This document shows positions 35,625 through 48,650 of a stretch of DNA of 64,000 nt, piece by piece. Below the pieces are notes generated by a model. The model was not told where the DNA came from. It saw only the letters and a list, made by a program, of their open reading frames with translations, and ran no database searches. A program made the translations under genes and the position numbers. This DNA comes from Sapria himalayana (lineage: Eukaryota > Streptophyta > Magnoliopsida > Malpighiales > Rafflesiaceae), in NCBI GenBank assembly GCA_029783825.1, contig JAREIK010001466.1, forward strand, positions 86,962-150,961, given 5' to 3'. Numbering within the stretch: position 1 is the first letter of the stretch; every line of letters starts with the position of its first letter.

Positions 35625-36544
35625 ATAAGAACATGTAGAGCTTGAACACCTTCTCTCATGACGATCTCTTGAGGTCTATTGATTCTGTTTCTTTCACTCA
35701 TTAGATCTCTTTACTGCCATATGATAAAGGGATTCAGATTTAGTGGAAGAAATGAGGTTTACGTTCACAAAGCTATTTAGCAAGCTATTTGCCAACAAGG
35801 AAATGAAGATTTTTATGCTAGGTATTGATGTTGGCGGTAAGGCAACCATTCTGTATTACTTGTAGCTTGGTGAAATTTTCACCACAATTCCTACTATTGT
35901 TTTTCAATGTAGAAATTGTTGAAAATAAAAACATCAATTTCACTGTGTGGGATGTTGGGGTCAAGACAAGATTCACCCTTTTTCATTGAGACAAAGGTCT
36001 CACATTTGTGGTGGACAGCAATGACAGAGATCGAGTTGTTGAATCCAGTGATGAGTTGCATAGTATGCTAAACAAGGAAAAGTAGCGAGATGTAGTTTTG
36101 CTGTTGTTTGTCAATAAACAATATCTTACCAATGCGAAGAATGCCAATGAAATTACTGTCAAGCAATGACTTCACTATCTTCACCAACACCATTGGCACA
36201 TTCAGAGCACCTGTGCTAACTCTGGTGTGGGCCTCTACGAGGGTCTAGATTTTCATTCCAATTACATTGCCAGCAAATCATAAACAATTTTAGCAGGATG
36301 AGACAAACTTTGTTGACAAATATGGATGTGGATCTAATCTTTGCCGATTTTGCTTGAGTTTTGTTCTGTTATGTGGATGTAAGCATCTGTTTCTAGGGGG
36401 ATTCAAATTGTATTTATATTTATATATTGCACGCCTGAAATACAAGGCCTCATTTACTTTGTTCTTATTTGTTGTAAGCCGAACTTGTTTGTTTTATAAT
36501 TTTTGTCTTTTTGCCATTGGATCCCAAAGGAATAAGAACATATA
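35625..36544 (+). pseudogene. Processed pseudogene of ADP-ribosylation factor 1 (ARF1-type GTPase)
   Basis: The coding remnant is 35752-36283: [37 protein letters not shown], then stop, [44 protein letters not shown] and [20 protein letters not shown]. This is plant ARF1 throughout without introns. Damage includes Gly2 to Arg (loss of the myristoylation site), GKTT to GKAT, NKQD to NKQY, a deletion around the switch II region, and several stops. About 120 bases upstream and 250 downstream look like UTRs. The flanks ATAAGAACATGTA (35625-35637) and ATAAGAACATATA (36532-36544) form a 13-bp target duplication with one mismatch, as left by LINE-type retroposition. No clear poly(A) tail remains. 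Confidence 0.9.
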
Positions 36545-38960
36545 AGTATACATAATTTTCTTTGACTATATGTATAACTATAAAATATTATACATAACTA
36601 TAATTAAAAATATAAGTAACAACATATATTTAATATACATTTTTATATATTAGTATATAAAAATATATTTTACCATTTATATACCTATATATAACTATAT
36701 GTATACATATATAAAAATTATATAATTAAATATATATACCTACATGTATAAATATAAGTATAACTATATGTGTAACTATATGTATAACTACATGTAATTA
36801 TAAAATAACATACAACATTATGTATAACTATATGTGTATAACTATATATAAATATATGTATAAATATATATAAATATTTTTATTACTATATAAAACTTTA
36901 TATAATTAAATATAACTATATTTGTACCTATGTATACATATATGTAAATCTATATATTTATTTATAACTTTATATATTTATTTATAACTATTTGTATGAA
37001 TATATCTATATATAATTATATGTTTAACTATATAAAAATATTTATAGCTATATATACTATATGTATAATAACATATAACAATAAATAATCATATCTTATT
37101 ATATGTATAACTATAAAAGCTTTATACATAACTATATTTAAATATATAATTTATAACTTATATTTAATATACATTTCTATATATTAGTATATAAAAATTT
37201 ATTTTACTATATCTATACCTATTCATAACTATATGTATAAATATATAAAATTATATGAAAAAATATATATACCTACATGTATAAATCTTAGTATAACAAT
37301 ATGTGTAACTATATGTATAACCATATGTAACTATATTAATAATTACATGTATAACAACATACGACATTATGTTTAACTATATGCGTATAACTATATATAA
37401 ATATTTGTATAACTATATAATACTCTATATAATTAAATATATCTATATTTGTAAATATGTAAACATATATAAAATTATATAAAAAATATATATATACTAC
37501 ATGTATAAATATATGTCTAACTAATGTGTAACTCTATGTATAACCACATGTAACAATATTTATATTTACATGTATAATAACATATAATATTATGTTTAAA
37601 TATATGTGTATAATTATATATAAATATTTGTATAACTATATATAAATATTTGTATAATTAAATAAAACTCTATATAATTAAATATAACTATATTTGTAAC
37701 AATGTATACATATATGTAAATCTATATATTTATTTATAACTTTATTTATTTATGTATAACTATTTGCATGAATATATTTTTATATAACTATATGTTTAAC
37801 TATATAAAAATATGTATGGCTATATATGCTATATCTATAATAACATATAACTATAAATAATTGTATCTTATTATATGTATAACTATAAAAGCTTTATACA
37901 TAACTATACTTAAATATATAATTTACAACTTATATTTAATATATATTTGTATATATTAGTTTATAAAAATATATATTACTATATCTATACCTCTACATAA
38001 CTATATGTATAACTTTATAAAATTTTATGAATAAATATATATACCTACATGTATAAATATAAGTATAACGATATGTGTACCTATATTTATAACCACATGT
38101 AACTTTATTTATAACCAAATGTAACTATATTTATAGTTACATGTATAACAACATACGACATTATGTTTAATTATATGTGTATAACTATATATAAATATTT
38201 ATAAAACTAAATAAAACTTTATATAATTAATATAACTATATTTTTAACTATATATATATATATGCATTCATATATGTAATTCTATATATTTGTTTATAAC
38301 TTTGTATAATTTATGTATAACTAATTATAACACTTGTATGAATATATATATATATATAACTAAATGTTTAACGATATATAAAAATTTATAATTATATATA
38401 TTATATGTATAATAACATATAACTATAAATAATTATATCTTACTATATGTATAACTATAAAAATTTTATACATAACTATATTTTTATATTAATTAACAAC
38501 ATATATTCAATATACATTTTTATATATTAGTATAAAAAATGTATTTTAGTATATCCATACCTATACATAACTATATGTATAAATATATGAAATTATTTTA
38601 AAAAATATATATTCATACATGTATAAATATAAGTTTAACTATACAATTAACTATATGTATAAGCACATGTAACTATATTTATATGTATATGTATAAAAAC
38701 ATACAACATAATATTTAACTATATGTGTATATCTATATATAAATATTTGTATAACTATAAAAAGTCTATATAAATAAATAAACTTTAATTTTTATTATTT
38801 ATACATATATGTAGATCTATATAATTGTTTAAAACTTTGTATACATTTATGTATATCTACTTATAACAACATGTATGCATATATCTATATATAACATTAA
38901 GTTTAACTATATGTAACTATTTATAACTACAATTACTATATGTGTACTACCATTTAATTA
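36545..38960. repeat. TATAACTATATGTATAACTA satellite with higher-order units
   Basis: Base units recur with a higher-order structure. The marker GTATAACTATAAAAGCTTTA and close variants appear at about 36565, 37108, 37880 and 38449, each followed by related sequence (CATAACTATATTTAAATATA, then a TACCTACATGTATAAATATA segment). Spacing is about 540-770 bp. No gene. A single related unit lies at 44830-45155. Confidence 0.8.
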
Positions 38961-39906
38961 TATATGGGATAATACTCATTTGTTGCACTAATTTTAAATT
39001 AAATGACAAAAGATATAATATCAACAATATGTAAGCACATAGCGTGAGAGTGTCTGTTGGTCAGGCTCATATATGGTATAATACAAATAAGGGTCGTACT
39101 CTTACCTATTCCTAGCCCTTGTGCCTCAGGCTCATATATGAACTTATGTATGAAAAAAGATGTAATATTTGATAGGTTTGTACTAAAGAAATTTTTTTTA
39201 TTTTATATACTTCTGATTCTAATAGTATATTCTCTGTGTGTCTCTCTCTCCCACTAATTCTTTCTGTGTCACTCTCTTCCTCTTTTTCTTTCTGTCACAC
39301 TCTCTCACTCTCTCTTATTATTTTATTTCTCGCTCTCCTTTCTTGCTTGTTCTCTCTCCCTCTCTCTCCCTCTATCTCCCTCTATCTCCCTTCTTCCATT
39401 TCTCTCCCCCTCTTCCCACTTTCTCTCTCTCCCTCTCCCTCTCCCTCTTTCCTTTCTCACACACACACACACACACTCTCTCTATCTCTCTATCTCTCTA
39501 TCTCTCTATCTATCTATCTATCTCTTTCTCTATCTCTCTCTCACTCCCCATCTCTACATTTCTCTACCCCCTCTCTCTCTTTCCCCACCTTCTCTGTCTC
39601 TCTCTCCCCCTTTCCTACTTCAAACTTTAAATGTCATTCTTTTTTGCTCTCATTTATTGTGCATTATCTTATGTTGCTCCCTTTATCTAGTATTACCGTG
39701 ATATCTATTAATCTTTATCATGCTAATAATCATTTTATCTATTCATGTAGATTCTACAAACACATTACCTCTATATTCATGATATTTAATTTTTAAATAT
39801 TAATCTATATGTAATTATATTTAATTATTAATATATTTTGAAGTAATAAAATGTTTAATTCTAAATAATGATTAAGCATTATTTTTTGTGAATAAAATAG
39901 GAGAAA
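38961..39906 (+). other. Region upstream of the TNP2 gene, including a polypyrimidine tract
   Basis: 39230-39615 is almost pure C/T on the plus strand, mostly CTCTCT and CCCTCT units with a short CA run (39461-39478) and CTAT units (39480-39520). Its long open frames (Ser/Leu/Pro/Phe) are artefacts. 38961-39229 and 39616-39906 show no gene. As the 300 bases before the transposase start, this would be the promoter/5' UTR side of the gene, and CT tracts are common in plant 5' UTRs, but a role is only inference. Confidence 0.5.
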
Positions 39907-42900
39907 ATGAGTTCAAATAATCAGTGGATGTACAAAAAGTTTATGAATGAAATTTTAAATAAATATTTTTTGAGTGGGCTTGAAACATTCATCAATTTTG
40001 CATGTAGTCAATTGAGATGGATGGATGGAGAAAAAATTAAGTGTCCATATAATCATCACAAGTGTCAGAATATCCCTTTTCATGATGCAAACACTATAAG
40101 ATACTATTTGGCTTAATATGGCTTTGTACCAATTTATTTTGTTTGGATTTATCATGGGTAAAGTACAATGGCTCTGAACATTGACCAAAATGAGAGTACT
40201 GAATCATTTTGCTTGTGGTGAAGAATCATCAAACACATTCCATAGAATGATAACGGAAGCTACTGGTGCTGATTTCAATATGCATTATATGGATGAACCA
40301 CCTAATCCTGAAGCTCAGAAATTTTATGAAATGCTTAAAGCTACATATAAAGAGTTGTTGCTTGGTTTTAAAACACATTTGTAATTGTCACTTGAGGCTC
40401 GACTTATGAGCATTAAGTCAAAAAAATCATATGTCTGAGAAATTATTTGATCAGGTGACATAACTAATGAAGGAGGTTGTTTCGGATAATAATTTGATCA
40501 CTAACAACTGTTACAATACTAAGTAGTTACTATGAGGAATGGTTCTACCAATGGAAAAAAATTCATTATTGTTTCAATGGATGTACGTTATATTGGGGTG
40601 GTGATTATGATTTAATTAGTTGTAAGTTAGTTGATCATACTCGATTTAAGAAGGCATCTAGTGTTGTAGATACATGTCAAAAATTAAAAGATGCATTTAA
40701 GAAGATGTATTATTTTCTATTAATTCTTCGATCACAGAGACTATATGCATAAAATTCTATAGAAAATGATATGAGGTGGAATAAGAGGTAATGAGGCATC
40801 CATCAGATTCACTTGCTTGGAAGCATTTTAATCATAGAAATCAAGATTTCACAGCTAAAAGTTGAAATGTGAGATTGGGTCTCTACAGTGTTGGATTTCA
40901 ACCATTTATGAAAACTAGACAATATTATTCAACATGGCCAATGATAGTGACACCTTATAACTTGCCTCTGTGGTTGTGTATGGAGAAGCAATATATGTTT
41001 TTGTCAAAATTAGTTCTAGGGCCAAAAAATCCAAAAGACATGCTGAATATTTTTTTACTGTCTCTTATTGTAAATTTAAATCATTTGTGGGATGTTGACA
41101 TGAATACATATGATATCTCAAAGAAACAAATTTCATTATGCGGGCGGCCCTTATGTGGATGGTAAGTGACTTTTTTGCATATCCAATGTTGTCTCGTTGG
41201 AGTACTACAAAATGATTCGCATGCCCATATTGCATGACAAATTTTGATGCATTTATGATCAAATTTAGTGGTAAACAATCATGGTTTGATAACCATCATA
41301 AGTTTCTACCTACGAATCATCCATTTCAAAGAAATAAAACTGTATTTAGAAAAAATAAAACTGCGATTACAGTTGCACCAGCAGTTCATTCAGGAGATGA
41401 TATTATGACAGAGATTCAGAGTTTGTGTTTGAAGAATGTAATCAAAAATGATGCTACTGGAAGTAATGGACCAATAGGAAAAATATTTGACTAGAAGAAA
41501 CATATTATATTTTGGGACTTTCCCTTTTGGAATTCCAATTTTATTCATCATAACTTAGATGTAATGCATATTGAAAAAAATATGTTTGAAAATATTTTCA
41601 ACACTATCCTTAATGTAGACAAAAAACAAAAGACACTTTAAAATCAAGACAAGAGCTGAATGATTACTATCGGCATCCTGAATTGAAACTGAATGAGGCA
41701 ACAAGAAAATTTCCTAAAGCTTGCTACACACTTGATAAGAAGGCAAGACAGATGTTGTGTGAATGGATTAAAATTTTGAAATTTATTGATGAATATGTGT
41801 CAAATATGGGTAGATGCGTTGATATGAAGGATCTTAATATATTTGGAATAAAAAGTCATGCCTGTCATGTATTTATGCAGAAATTAATACCAATTGCATT
41901 CAATGAATTACTTACTCTACGTCTTTGAAAGGTCCTTATAGAACATTGTTTTTCAAACAACTAACTGCAACCATAATCAAAATAGATGACATGGTGAGGC
42001 TGGAGAATGACATTCCACTTATTATTTGTAAGTTTGAATTGATATTCTCATCAAGATTTTTTGACTCGATGAAGCATTTGCCAGTCCATTAGGCATATTA
42101 AGCAAGGATAGCAAGGCCATTGCAATACAGGTGGATGTGTTCTTTTTAGAGGTAAATATATATAATTTGCTATGTTTTATTATTTCATACATAAAGTAAT
42201 ATTGTAAATTAATATAATTGAAATTTAACATTGTGATTGTAGGTATCTTCGTAAGTTGAAATTGAATGTTAGAAACAATGCAAAAGTTGAAGGTTCAATT
42301 TTCAATGCATATTTAGTAGAAGAAGCATCATCATTTTGTTCTTATTATTTTGAGTATCATGTTAAAACAAAGAATAGAAATGTGCCTCAGAATAATAAAG
42401 GTCATGTGATGGTAGAAGATGATTATATGGACAAACTATCTATCTTCAAGCACCCTGAAAGAGCATTTGGAAGAATAATGAAAAGATGTATGATAGATAA
42501 AGAGTACAAAGCAACCCGGAGCTACGTTTTACTTTATTGTGAGGAGGTTGCATCATATATTGAGTATGTATACCTATAATGGTTGTAGGTTTAATCATAA
42601 TTTAATTTTATCTTTAATAGGAATTATTAAAAATTGATATATATTTTTCTTTTTTTTTATATTTCTGCAGTATTTATATTGAACAGTTAAAATATAGGTA
42701 ACCAGTAATTTCTAGTAATGATTTCGATTATATTCTAGAAAAACTAAATTTGCCAATTGGTTCAAAAATTATGTGAGAATTAATAAGTTTTGAATTTTTG
42801 AATTATTTAATTTATTAGTATCTTTTATTTGTTAATATCATTTTTTTAATTTATGTCACGGGCAATTGATCATTCAAATGGAGATTCAAATATTTTCATT

Positions 42901-43642
42901 TTGAATCAAAGTAAATGGCCATTTAGAAATGTGACAACCAATCCTAGGCATTTTTTTAATGGATATAAATTTCATACAATTGGGCATGTTTCTTCTAAAA
43001 CAAAGTAAAGGCTCATGTTATAGTGCATATGAGATTGATTATTATGCTCAACTCAAAGAAGTTATTGAGTTGGAGTATCATAGACTCGAAAATAATAGGA
43101 TTGTAATATTAAAGTGCGTATGGTTTGATCATACATGAAATATGGGCACAAAGATTCATTCAGATTATAAGCTAGTGGATGTTACGCATAAACTTAGATA
43201 TACCTAAAATACAGGCACAAAGATTCATTCAGATTATAAGCTAGTGGATGTTAAGCATAAACTTATATATAATCATTATGAGTCATTTATTATGGTAGTT
43301 CAAGCTGCTCAAGTATATTATTATACATATCCGAGTTTATCTCGTGACAATAGTGATTGATGGGAAATTTGCAAAATCAAAGCTCGATCAAATTTTGAAG
43401 CACCAACATCTCAACAAAGAAGTGCAGACTTAGATATTACACTAGAATTCCAGGAAGATGACATAAATAATATTGAGCCTATGCATGTAGATGAATATCC
43501 AGAAAATTTATGTGACTCAAATGGTGGCCTAATAGAAATTGAAGATGATCAATTTCTATCTAAAGATGAGTTCGAACTTCTATCAGAATCAGACAAAATA
43601 TGAGAAAATTCATTGAAGGATGACAGTGATGATGATAATTAA
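39907..43642 (+). pseudogene. TNP2-like CACTA transposase (TnpD-type), nearly full domain set, broken
   Basis: Domains occur in family order. Transpos_assoc at 39907-40158: WMYKKFMNEILNKYF, INFACSQLRWMDGEKIKCPY, FVPIYFVWIYHG; it is cut by a stop at 40114 where the family has Gln. A linker at 40190-40384 contains NHFACGEESSNTFHRM. Transposase_21 spans 40869-41640 with frameshifts: MRLGLYSVGFQPF, TPYNLPLWLCMEKQYMFLSK, TYDISKKQ, FDNHHKFLPTNHPFQRNKTV and the hallmark HNLDVMHIEKNMFENIFN. DUF4218-like parts lie at 41683-41928 and 42256-42579, and DUF4216-like at about 42856-43140. An acidic C-terminus ends at TAA 43640-43642. Introns appear retained, for example around 41930-42240 and 42580-42850. 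In live elements this protein catalyses CACTA excision and insertion. At least six breaks rule out activity. Confidence 0.88.
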
Positions 43643-43782
43643 ACTGTTATAATTTTGTTATAATATTAAACTATCAAAGACTGTCTATATTTTGTTGAAA
43701 TCTATCGGTGTGTTTTATTCTAAAATACATGCTTGTTCATTGTATCTCTATTATTTGTTCTATGTTTTATTTTGTCCAGTAG

Positions 43783-43810
43783 ATGGCACCCACCTTATTA
43801 TGATGTGATG
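43783..43810 (+). pseudogene. Truncated start of the TNP1 gene in element D
   Basis: TTTTGTCCAGTAGATGGCAC matches the inverse of the start region of TNP1 in element C (around 23961). Similarity stops within about 25 bases, where hAT-derived sequence begins. The rest of TNP1 is absent here. Confidence 0.6.
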
Positions 43811-44830
43811 TTTGTGCTCATGAATATCTATCTAATTTCTATTTCTGCATTTTTATTTATTGTTTGAGTTTCGAAGTTTTCAATTCAAATAATAACCACA
43901 ACATACTAGTAGTTGTGGTCCCATTTATACTCCAACATCGTAGTGTAGTCGTAAGACTACTTACATGTATTCCCTAATTTTTTTTTGTTACAAAATAATT
44001 TAATAGTGTTCTATATTATTGTTATTATTTTTAGAGTTTTGAGAATATTAATAATATAGTTAGAAGTATTTTTTTAATAGTGGTAATGAATATTATTGGT
44101 AAATTAACTTATAAAAGATTTTATATTTCTTATTATCTTTTTAATCTCGGTAGTATCTTAAAATTTTGAATAATAAAATTTCACATAATTTATCTTATAA
44201 CAAGGATCCAACAATATCGCTGCAATTAATACCACATTCATCTTGTCATTGTGACAATATTTTTAAAATGTAAGGCCAATTATTATGGGCATAATTCACG
44301 AAAAAAATATTTTTGCTTTGTTATCATTATAAAAGAATGATTTGAAGCAATTCACTTCATGAAAATAAGTGTTAAAAGTAATATATTTGATATTTTGACC
44401 CCTAAATATGTAATGTGGTGGTATAAAACTTTTATAAGAAATCATACAAACTTCTCATCATGTTTCAATCTTCTTTAATTATCTATCCTTTTTGTTCAAT
44501 CATAAAATTTATTTATTTTTGTTCTTTCATTCGTTCAAATGTTTTTTTATGAGCTATAATTATACTTATCATTATATATGTTGAGATTTATCTTGTTGGT
44601 ATATCCAAACAAAAAGATTTGTTAGACACAATTCTTTCTTCTCCAATATGTTTTTTGAAATATTATAAATGAGAAGAATTTTTCACATATTTCATATATT
44701 AATAAAAATGAATAAAATGAATCCGTAATCTCATTTATTTTATCTTTTACTATAAGAATCAAGACATAAGAGAGATATTGCACATGAAAAAAGTTTTCAT
44801 CTAATAATAATTCATTTTTTTATGCTTAAA
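43811..44830 (-). mobile_element. hAT transposon fragment
   Basis: A transposase piece on the minus strand (44271-44165) is convincing and listed separately. 43820-44000 may hold the decayed hATC part, but support there is weak. Terminal repeats were not found. The remainder is AT-rich with no other signal. The segment separates the TNP1 start from the element D 3' region, so it explains the truncation. Confidence 0.5.
44165..44271 (-). pseudogene. hAT transposase fragment (RNase-H fold, LDPRYK motif region)
   Basis: The minus strand reads TF, stop, KYCHNDKMNVVLIAAILLDP then CYKINYVKFYYSKF. This follows the plant hAT pattern KFKKYWGDCN, MAIAAVLDPRYKM, VEFCF. One stop is present, and Arg of DPRYK is Cys. 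Only about 35 codons survive. Confidence 0.75.
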
Positions 44831-45155
44831 CAACATACAACATTATGTTTAATTATATGTGTCTAACTATATATAAATATTTGTATAACTATAACACTCT
44901 ATATAATTAAATATAACTATATTTGTAACTATGTATGCATATATGTATACATATATGTAAACCAATATATTTGTTTATAACTTTGTATATATTATGTATA
45001 CCTATTTGTATGAATATATCTATATATAACTATATGTTTAACTATATAAAAATATTTATAACTATATATAATATATGTATAATAACATATAACTATAAAT
45101 AATTGTATCTTACTATATGTATAACTATAAAAGCTTTATACATAACTATATTTAG
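44831..45155. repeat. Isolated unit of the TATAACTATATG satellite
   Basis: Contains ACAACATACAACATTATG and GTATAACTATAAAAGCTTTA in the same order as the higher-order units at 37090-38470. It sits about 6 kb downstream of the main block, separated by the transposase gene. Confidence 0.8.
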
Positions 45156-46660
45156 ATCAAGTAGTAAGCCAACAATGTAAATCATGATATATCTTATCAA
45201 ATAAAATATATATAATTTATTATCTCTACGAAAGAGTTGTCATACTTTTTGAGTATTTGATCTTAATACTAAAAAAAATTCAGATATTTCAAATAATGTC
45301 TGAAACTTGGTTTGTAGATTTTAGTTTAGATATATCAAACTGATTATCTCATGTAATTAGTTCATTATTATTATATACAATTAGTTTCACATACTAATAT
45401 CTTGATCATCTTAAAAAAATAAAAATTTTTGACATATTTCTATGAGAAAATATAGTAAATATTGAGTAAAATGATTAAATCATTTCTTGGGAGACTGCTT
45501 GAAGCTATAAATTGCCTTTCATATTCCGTATATCATATATGTGTTCTCTGCTTTCAGGAACAATAAATCCTAACGACTACTACATAAGCATTTTTTTAGA
45601 TAAATTATTATAAAGGAATGTATTTTTTATATCTAACTAATACATTTTTATATATGTGATGATAAATAGAAAGTAAAAACTTATTAGTGGTCATGTTAAT
45701 CTTATGAAATAATGTGTTCCAAAAATCAATATTATAAGGCTATGTAAAATCATTCATTACCAACATAGTCTCGTCGATCAATCTTTTCCCTCGGTCCCTC
45801 TTTATTATATACATTTGTCTATAATGTAATTGGAATGTCTAACTCATTATTCTAAACTGGATCAACTGATATGATAAAAAACTCATTTAAAATAGATTTT
45901 GAATGTATCTATTTAGTATATACATTGTTGGATTGAGATCATCAAGTCTTTTAATGCTCATTTCTATCTCTCTTTCTTAGTGAGATTTAAATGTCGTGTC
46001 CAGTAGATCATGATTACTTTAGAAGTTCTTATTTTGTATATATATATTAGAGGTCATTGTATTGATGTGATGACAAGTATCTTTGTCAAAGGACAATATG
46101 TCTTGTATTTGAGATGTATTAGAGAAAGCTTTTATTGATTTTTGAAAGAATATTATTGAGATATCAATATCTCATAAATCTTGCACTAAGTAAGGGTCTT
46201 TTATTATGGGTACAACCTCCAATGATATTATTGAATAATGCTTTTCTTGTAGTTCTTATTTTTAGGAGTGAACATGATGTTAAGTATTCATCATTTAAGC
46301 ATTTTTTTTAATTTTGAGGATACCGAGAAACTTTATCAAACATCTAGCATTAATATTCTTTTACAAATTATAATTGGTCAGAGAAAAAAAAATATTCAAT
46401 TGTAATATTTTAATAATTTATTAATCCTAAATATATTTTAAGAGTATGATAATGATGTGCTTTCATTAATATCCTCTCTCTAGGTAAGTTCATGTAGGTC
46501 CTTCTTTTCTCTTGATTTAGGGTGCTATCCAAAATCAAGGCCTCACTAATAAATTATAATTTTATAAGCTATGTCTACCATCTGGTTATAAGTATGGTTT
46601 TTTATTGATGATGCAATTTCAAACATTCATATGTTAAAATTTATTCATTTATTTTAGCTT
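45156..46660 (-). other. Unassigned region with a possible Ty1/copia remnant
   Basis: On the minus strand around 45525-45470 the frame reads KAIYSFKQSPK, then stop and FNHFTQY, which resembles the copia reverse-transcriptase segment KSLYGLKQSPRQWY. No other part of a copia polyprotein is convincing and no LTRs are seen. The rest of the region shows no recognisable coding. Confidence 0.3.
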
Positions 46661-46662
46661 GT

Positions 46663-46799
<137 letters not shown>

Positions 46800-46812
<13 letters not shown>

Positions 46813-47054
46813 TATTTTCATCCTGTAAAATTCAGGTGCACATTTTTTGTGCCTTGTGTTTTTAGGTTCGACACAATTTCGAACAAACAAAGATATTTTT
46901 TAGCCCTGGTTCTAAGGTGGTGTTCCATTTTTTTATGCTTATGATAGAATATCTAACTGTTTGATGTTCATTCTCTATGATGGGTGTCTACACTTTACTT
47001 TATGTAAATACTTGTAGAGGGAAGATAAAAAGGTCATATATGTATGTATGTATC

Positions 47055-47089
<35 letters not shown>

Positions 47090-47540
47090 TGAACTTTCAT
47101 CCTATAAAATCTAGTTACGAATTTCTTGTGCCTTGTGTTTCCAGGTTCAACGTAATTTCGCACAAACAAAGATGATTTTTGTAGCCCTGGTTAAGGTGTT
47201 TGTTCCTTTTTTAATGCTTATGATAGACTATCTAACTGTTTGATGTTCATGCTTCATTATGAATATTTATGCTCTACTTTATGTAAATACTTGAGAGGGA
47301 AGAGAAAAAGGTCATATATGTATGTATGTATCCATGTGTGTATAAATGTATGTATCTATTGAACTTTCATCATGTAAAATCTAGTTGTTAATTTATTGTG
47401 CCTTATATTTTCAGGTTCAACGTAATTTTGAACAAACCAAGATGATTTTTTATGCTTATAACAGAATATATAGCTGTTTGATCTCCATGCTTTATATTTG
47501 GTGCTTACGTTCTACTTTATGTAAATACTTGTGCATATAT
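46800..47540 (+). repeat. Three tandem units of about 260-290 bp in the element D 3' region
   Basis: Each unit starts with TTTCATCCTATAAAATCTAG or a variant (46815, 47093, 47365), continues through TTGTGCCTTGTGTTT, GGTTCAACGTAATTTCG and CTAACTGTTTGATGTTCATG, and ends in TTTATGTAAATACTTG. The first two are closed by GTATGTATGTATCCATG microsatellite sequence (47040, 47320). A fourth, more diverged copy lies at 48478-48650. Confidence 0.85.
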
Positions 47541-48220
47541 ACCAGTATATATGTATTTGTACACATATACATATATACAAGTATATATGTACAAGTATTT
47601 ACTAGTTTTTGTGTATATGTACATATATACCAGTATATATGTATGTACACATATACCAGTATATATGTACATATACACTTCATTATATGTACATATAAAT
47701 ACTCAATATATGTACATATATAAACTATAGTATATGTACATTTACACTGTAGTGAATATGTATATGCTGGTATATATGTACAAGTATTTACTAGTATATG
47801 TGTAAATACTTGTACATATACACTACAATGTATATGTACATACATGTACATATATATGTACATATACACTATAGTATATATGTATACACTAGTATATATG
47901 TACATATACACTACAGTGTATATGTTCATATATTGAGTATATATGTACATAAAAATACTTGTACATATATACCAGTATATATGTATATGTACATATATAC
48001 TAGGCTATATGTATATGTACATATATACTAGTTTATATGTACAAATACACTGTAGTTTTTTTACATATTTATATGTACATATATACACTATAGTATATGT
48101 ACATATACACTATAGTGTACTTGTATATATATAATATAGTGCATATGTATACACTTGTATATATGTACATATAAACTGTAGTATATATTTACATATATAC
48201 TATAGTATTATATATTTATC
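47520..48220. repeat. Palindromic GTACATATATAC minisatellite, element D copy 1
   Basis: Units such as ATATACCAGTATATATGTAC and ATACACTATAGTATATGTAC recur with GTAC-centred and CTATAG-centred palindromes. Same family as 5520-5700 and 19920-21090. Confidence 0.85.
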
Positions 48221-48450
48221 AAAATAGAACTTATTTTATTTATTTATTTTGATTTGATTGACTATTTAATTTTCATACAGATATGGCACTACAATATTTT
48301 TCATACGAAGCTTATAGAAGAGAAGGGATTTTTCACTAGACTTGATGCGATCGTGACTAGGACAACTTTGTCGCACCAGAAAGCTAGTGACCAGAGGAGC
48401 TGGGGAAGATAAAGCAACATCAATTTAATGAATAGATTATACTTTATGCA
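48213..48450 (+). repeat. Direct duplication (first copy) containing an exon-like segment
   Basis: TATATATTTATCAAAATAGA and the following 230 bases recur at 49418-49650 with about 10-15% differences by eye. Inside, a TTTCATACAG-type acceptor precedes ATATGGCACTACAATATTTT and a short exon-like stretch. The end matches the AGATTATACTTTATGCACT block of copies A and C, so this is probably the last exon/3' end of the TNP1 gene. Confidence 0.75.
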
Positions 48451-48477
48451 CTATATGTATGTATGTACGTATGTATG

Positions 48478-48650
48478 TATTGAACTTTTATCCTATAAAA
48501 TCTAGTTACAAATTTCAAACAAACAAAGATGAGTTTTGCAGCCATGATTATGTGTTTGTTTATGTTTTTTATGTTTGTGACAAAATTTTTAGGTGTTTGA
48601 TGTTTCATGCTCCATAATAGTTATTTATGCTCTACTTTAATATAAATACT
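48478..48650 (+). repeat. Fourth, diverged copy of the ~280-bp unit
   Basis: Begins TTGAACTTTTATCCTATAAA and ends near TAATATAAATACTTATACAT; the middle is shortened. It follows the duplicated exon-like segment and precedes another minisatellite block, so the whole 47350-48650 order is repeated. Confidence 0.75.

Noticed and set aside
39236..39796. 186-codon Ser/Leu/Pro-rich open frame
   Set aside because: It is the translation of a C/T-only low-complexity tract; two frames are open over the same bases.
46570..46600. Possible plus-strand copia reverse-transcriptase start (LPSGYKYGF)
   Set aside because: Too short, on the opposite strand to the better copia-like match at about 45500, with nothing else in order around it.
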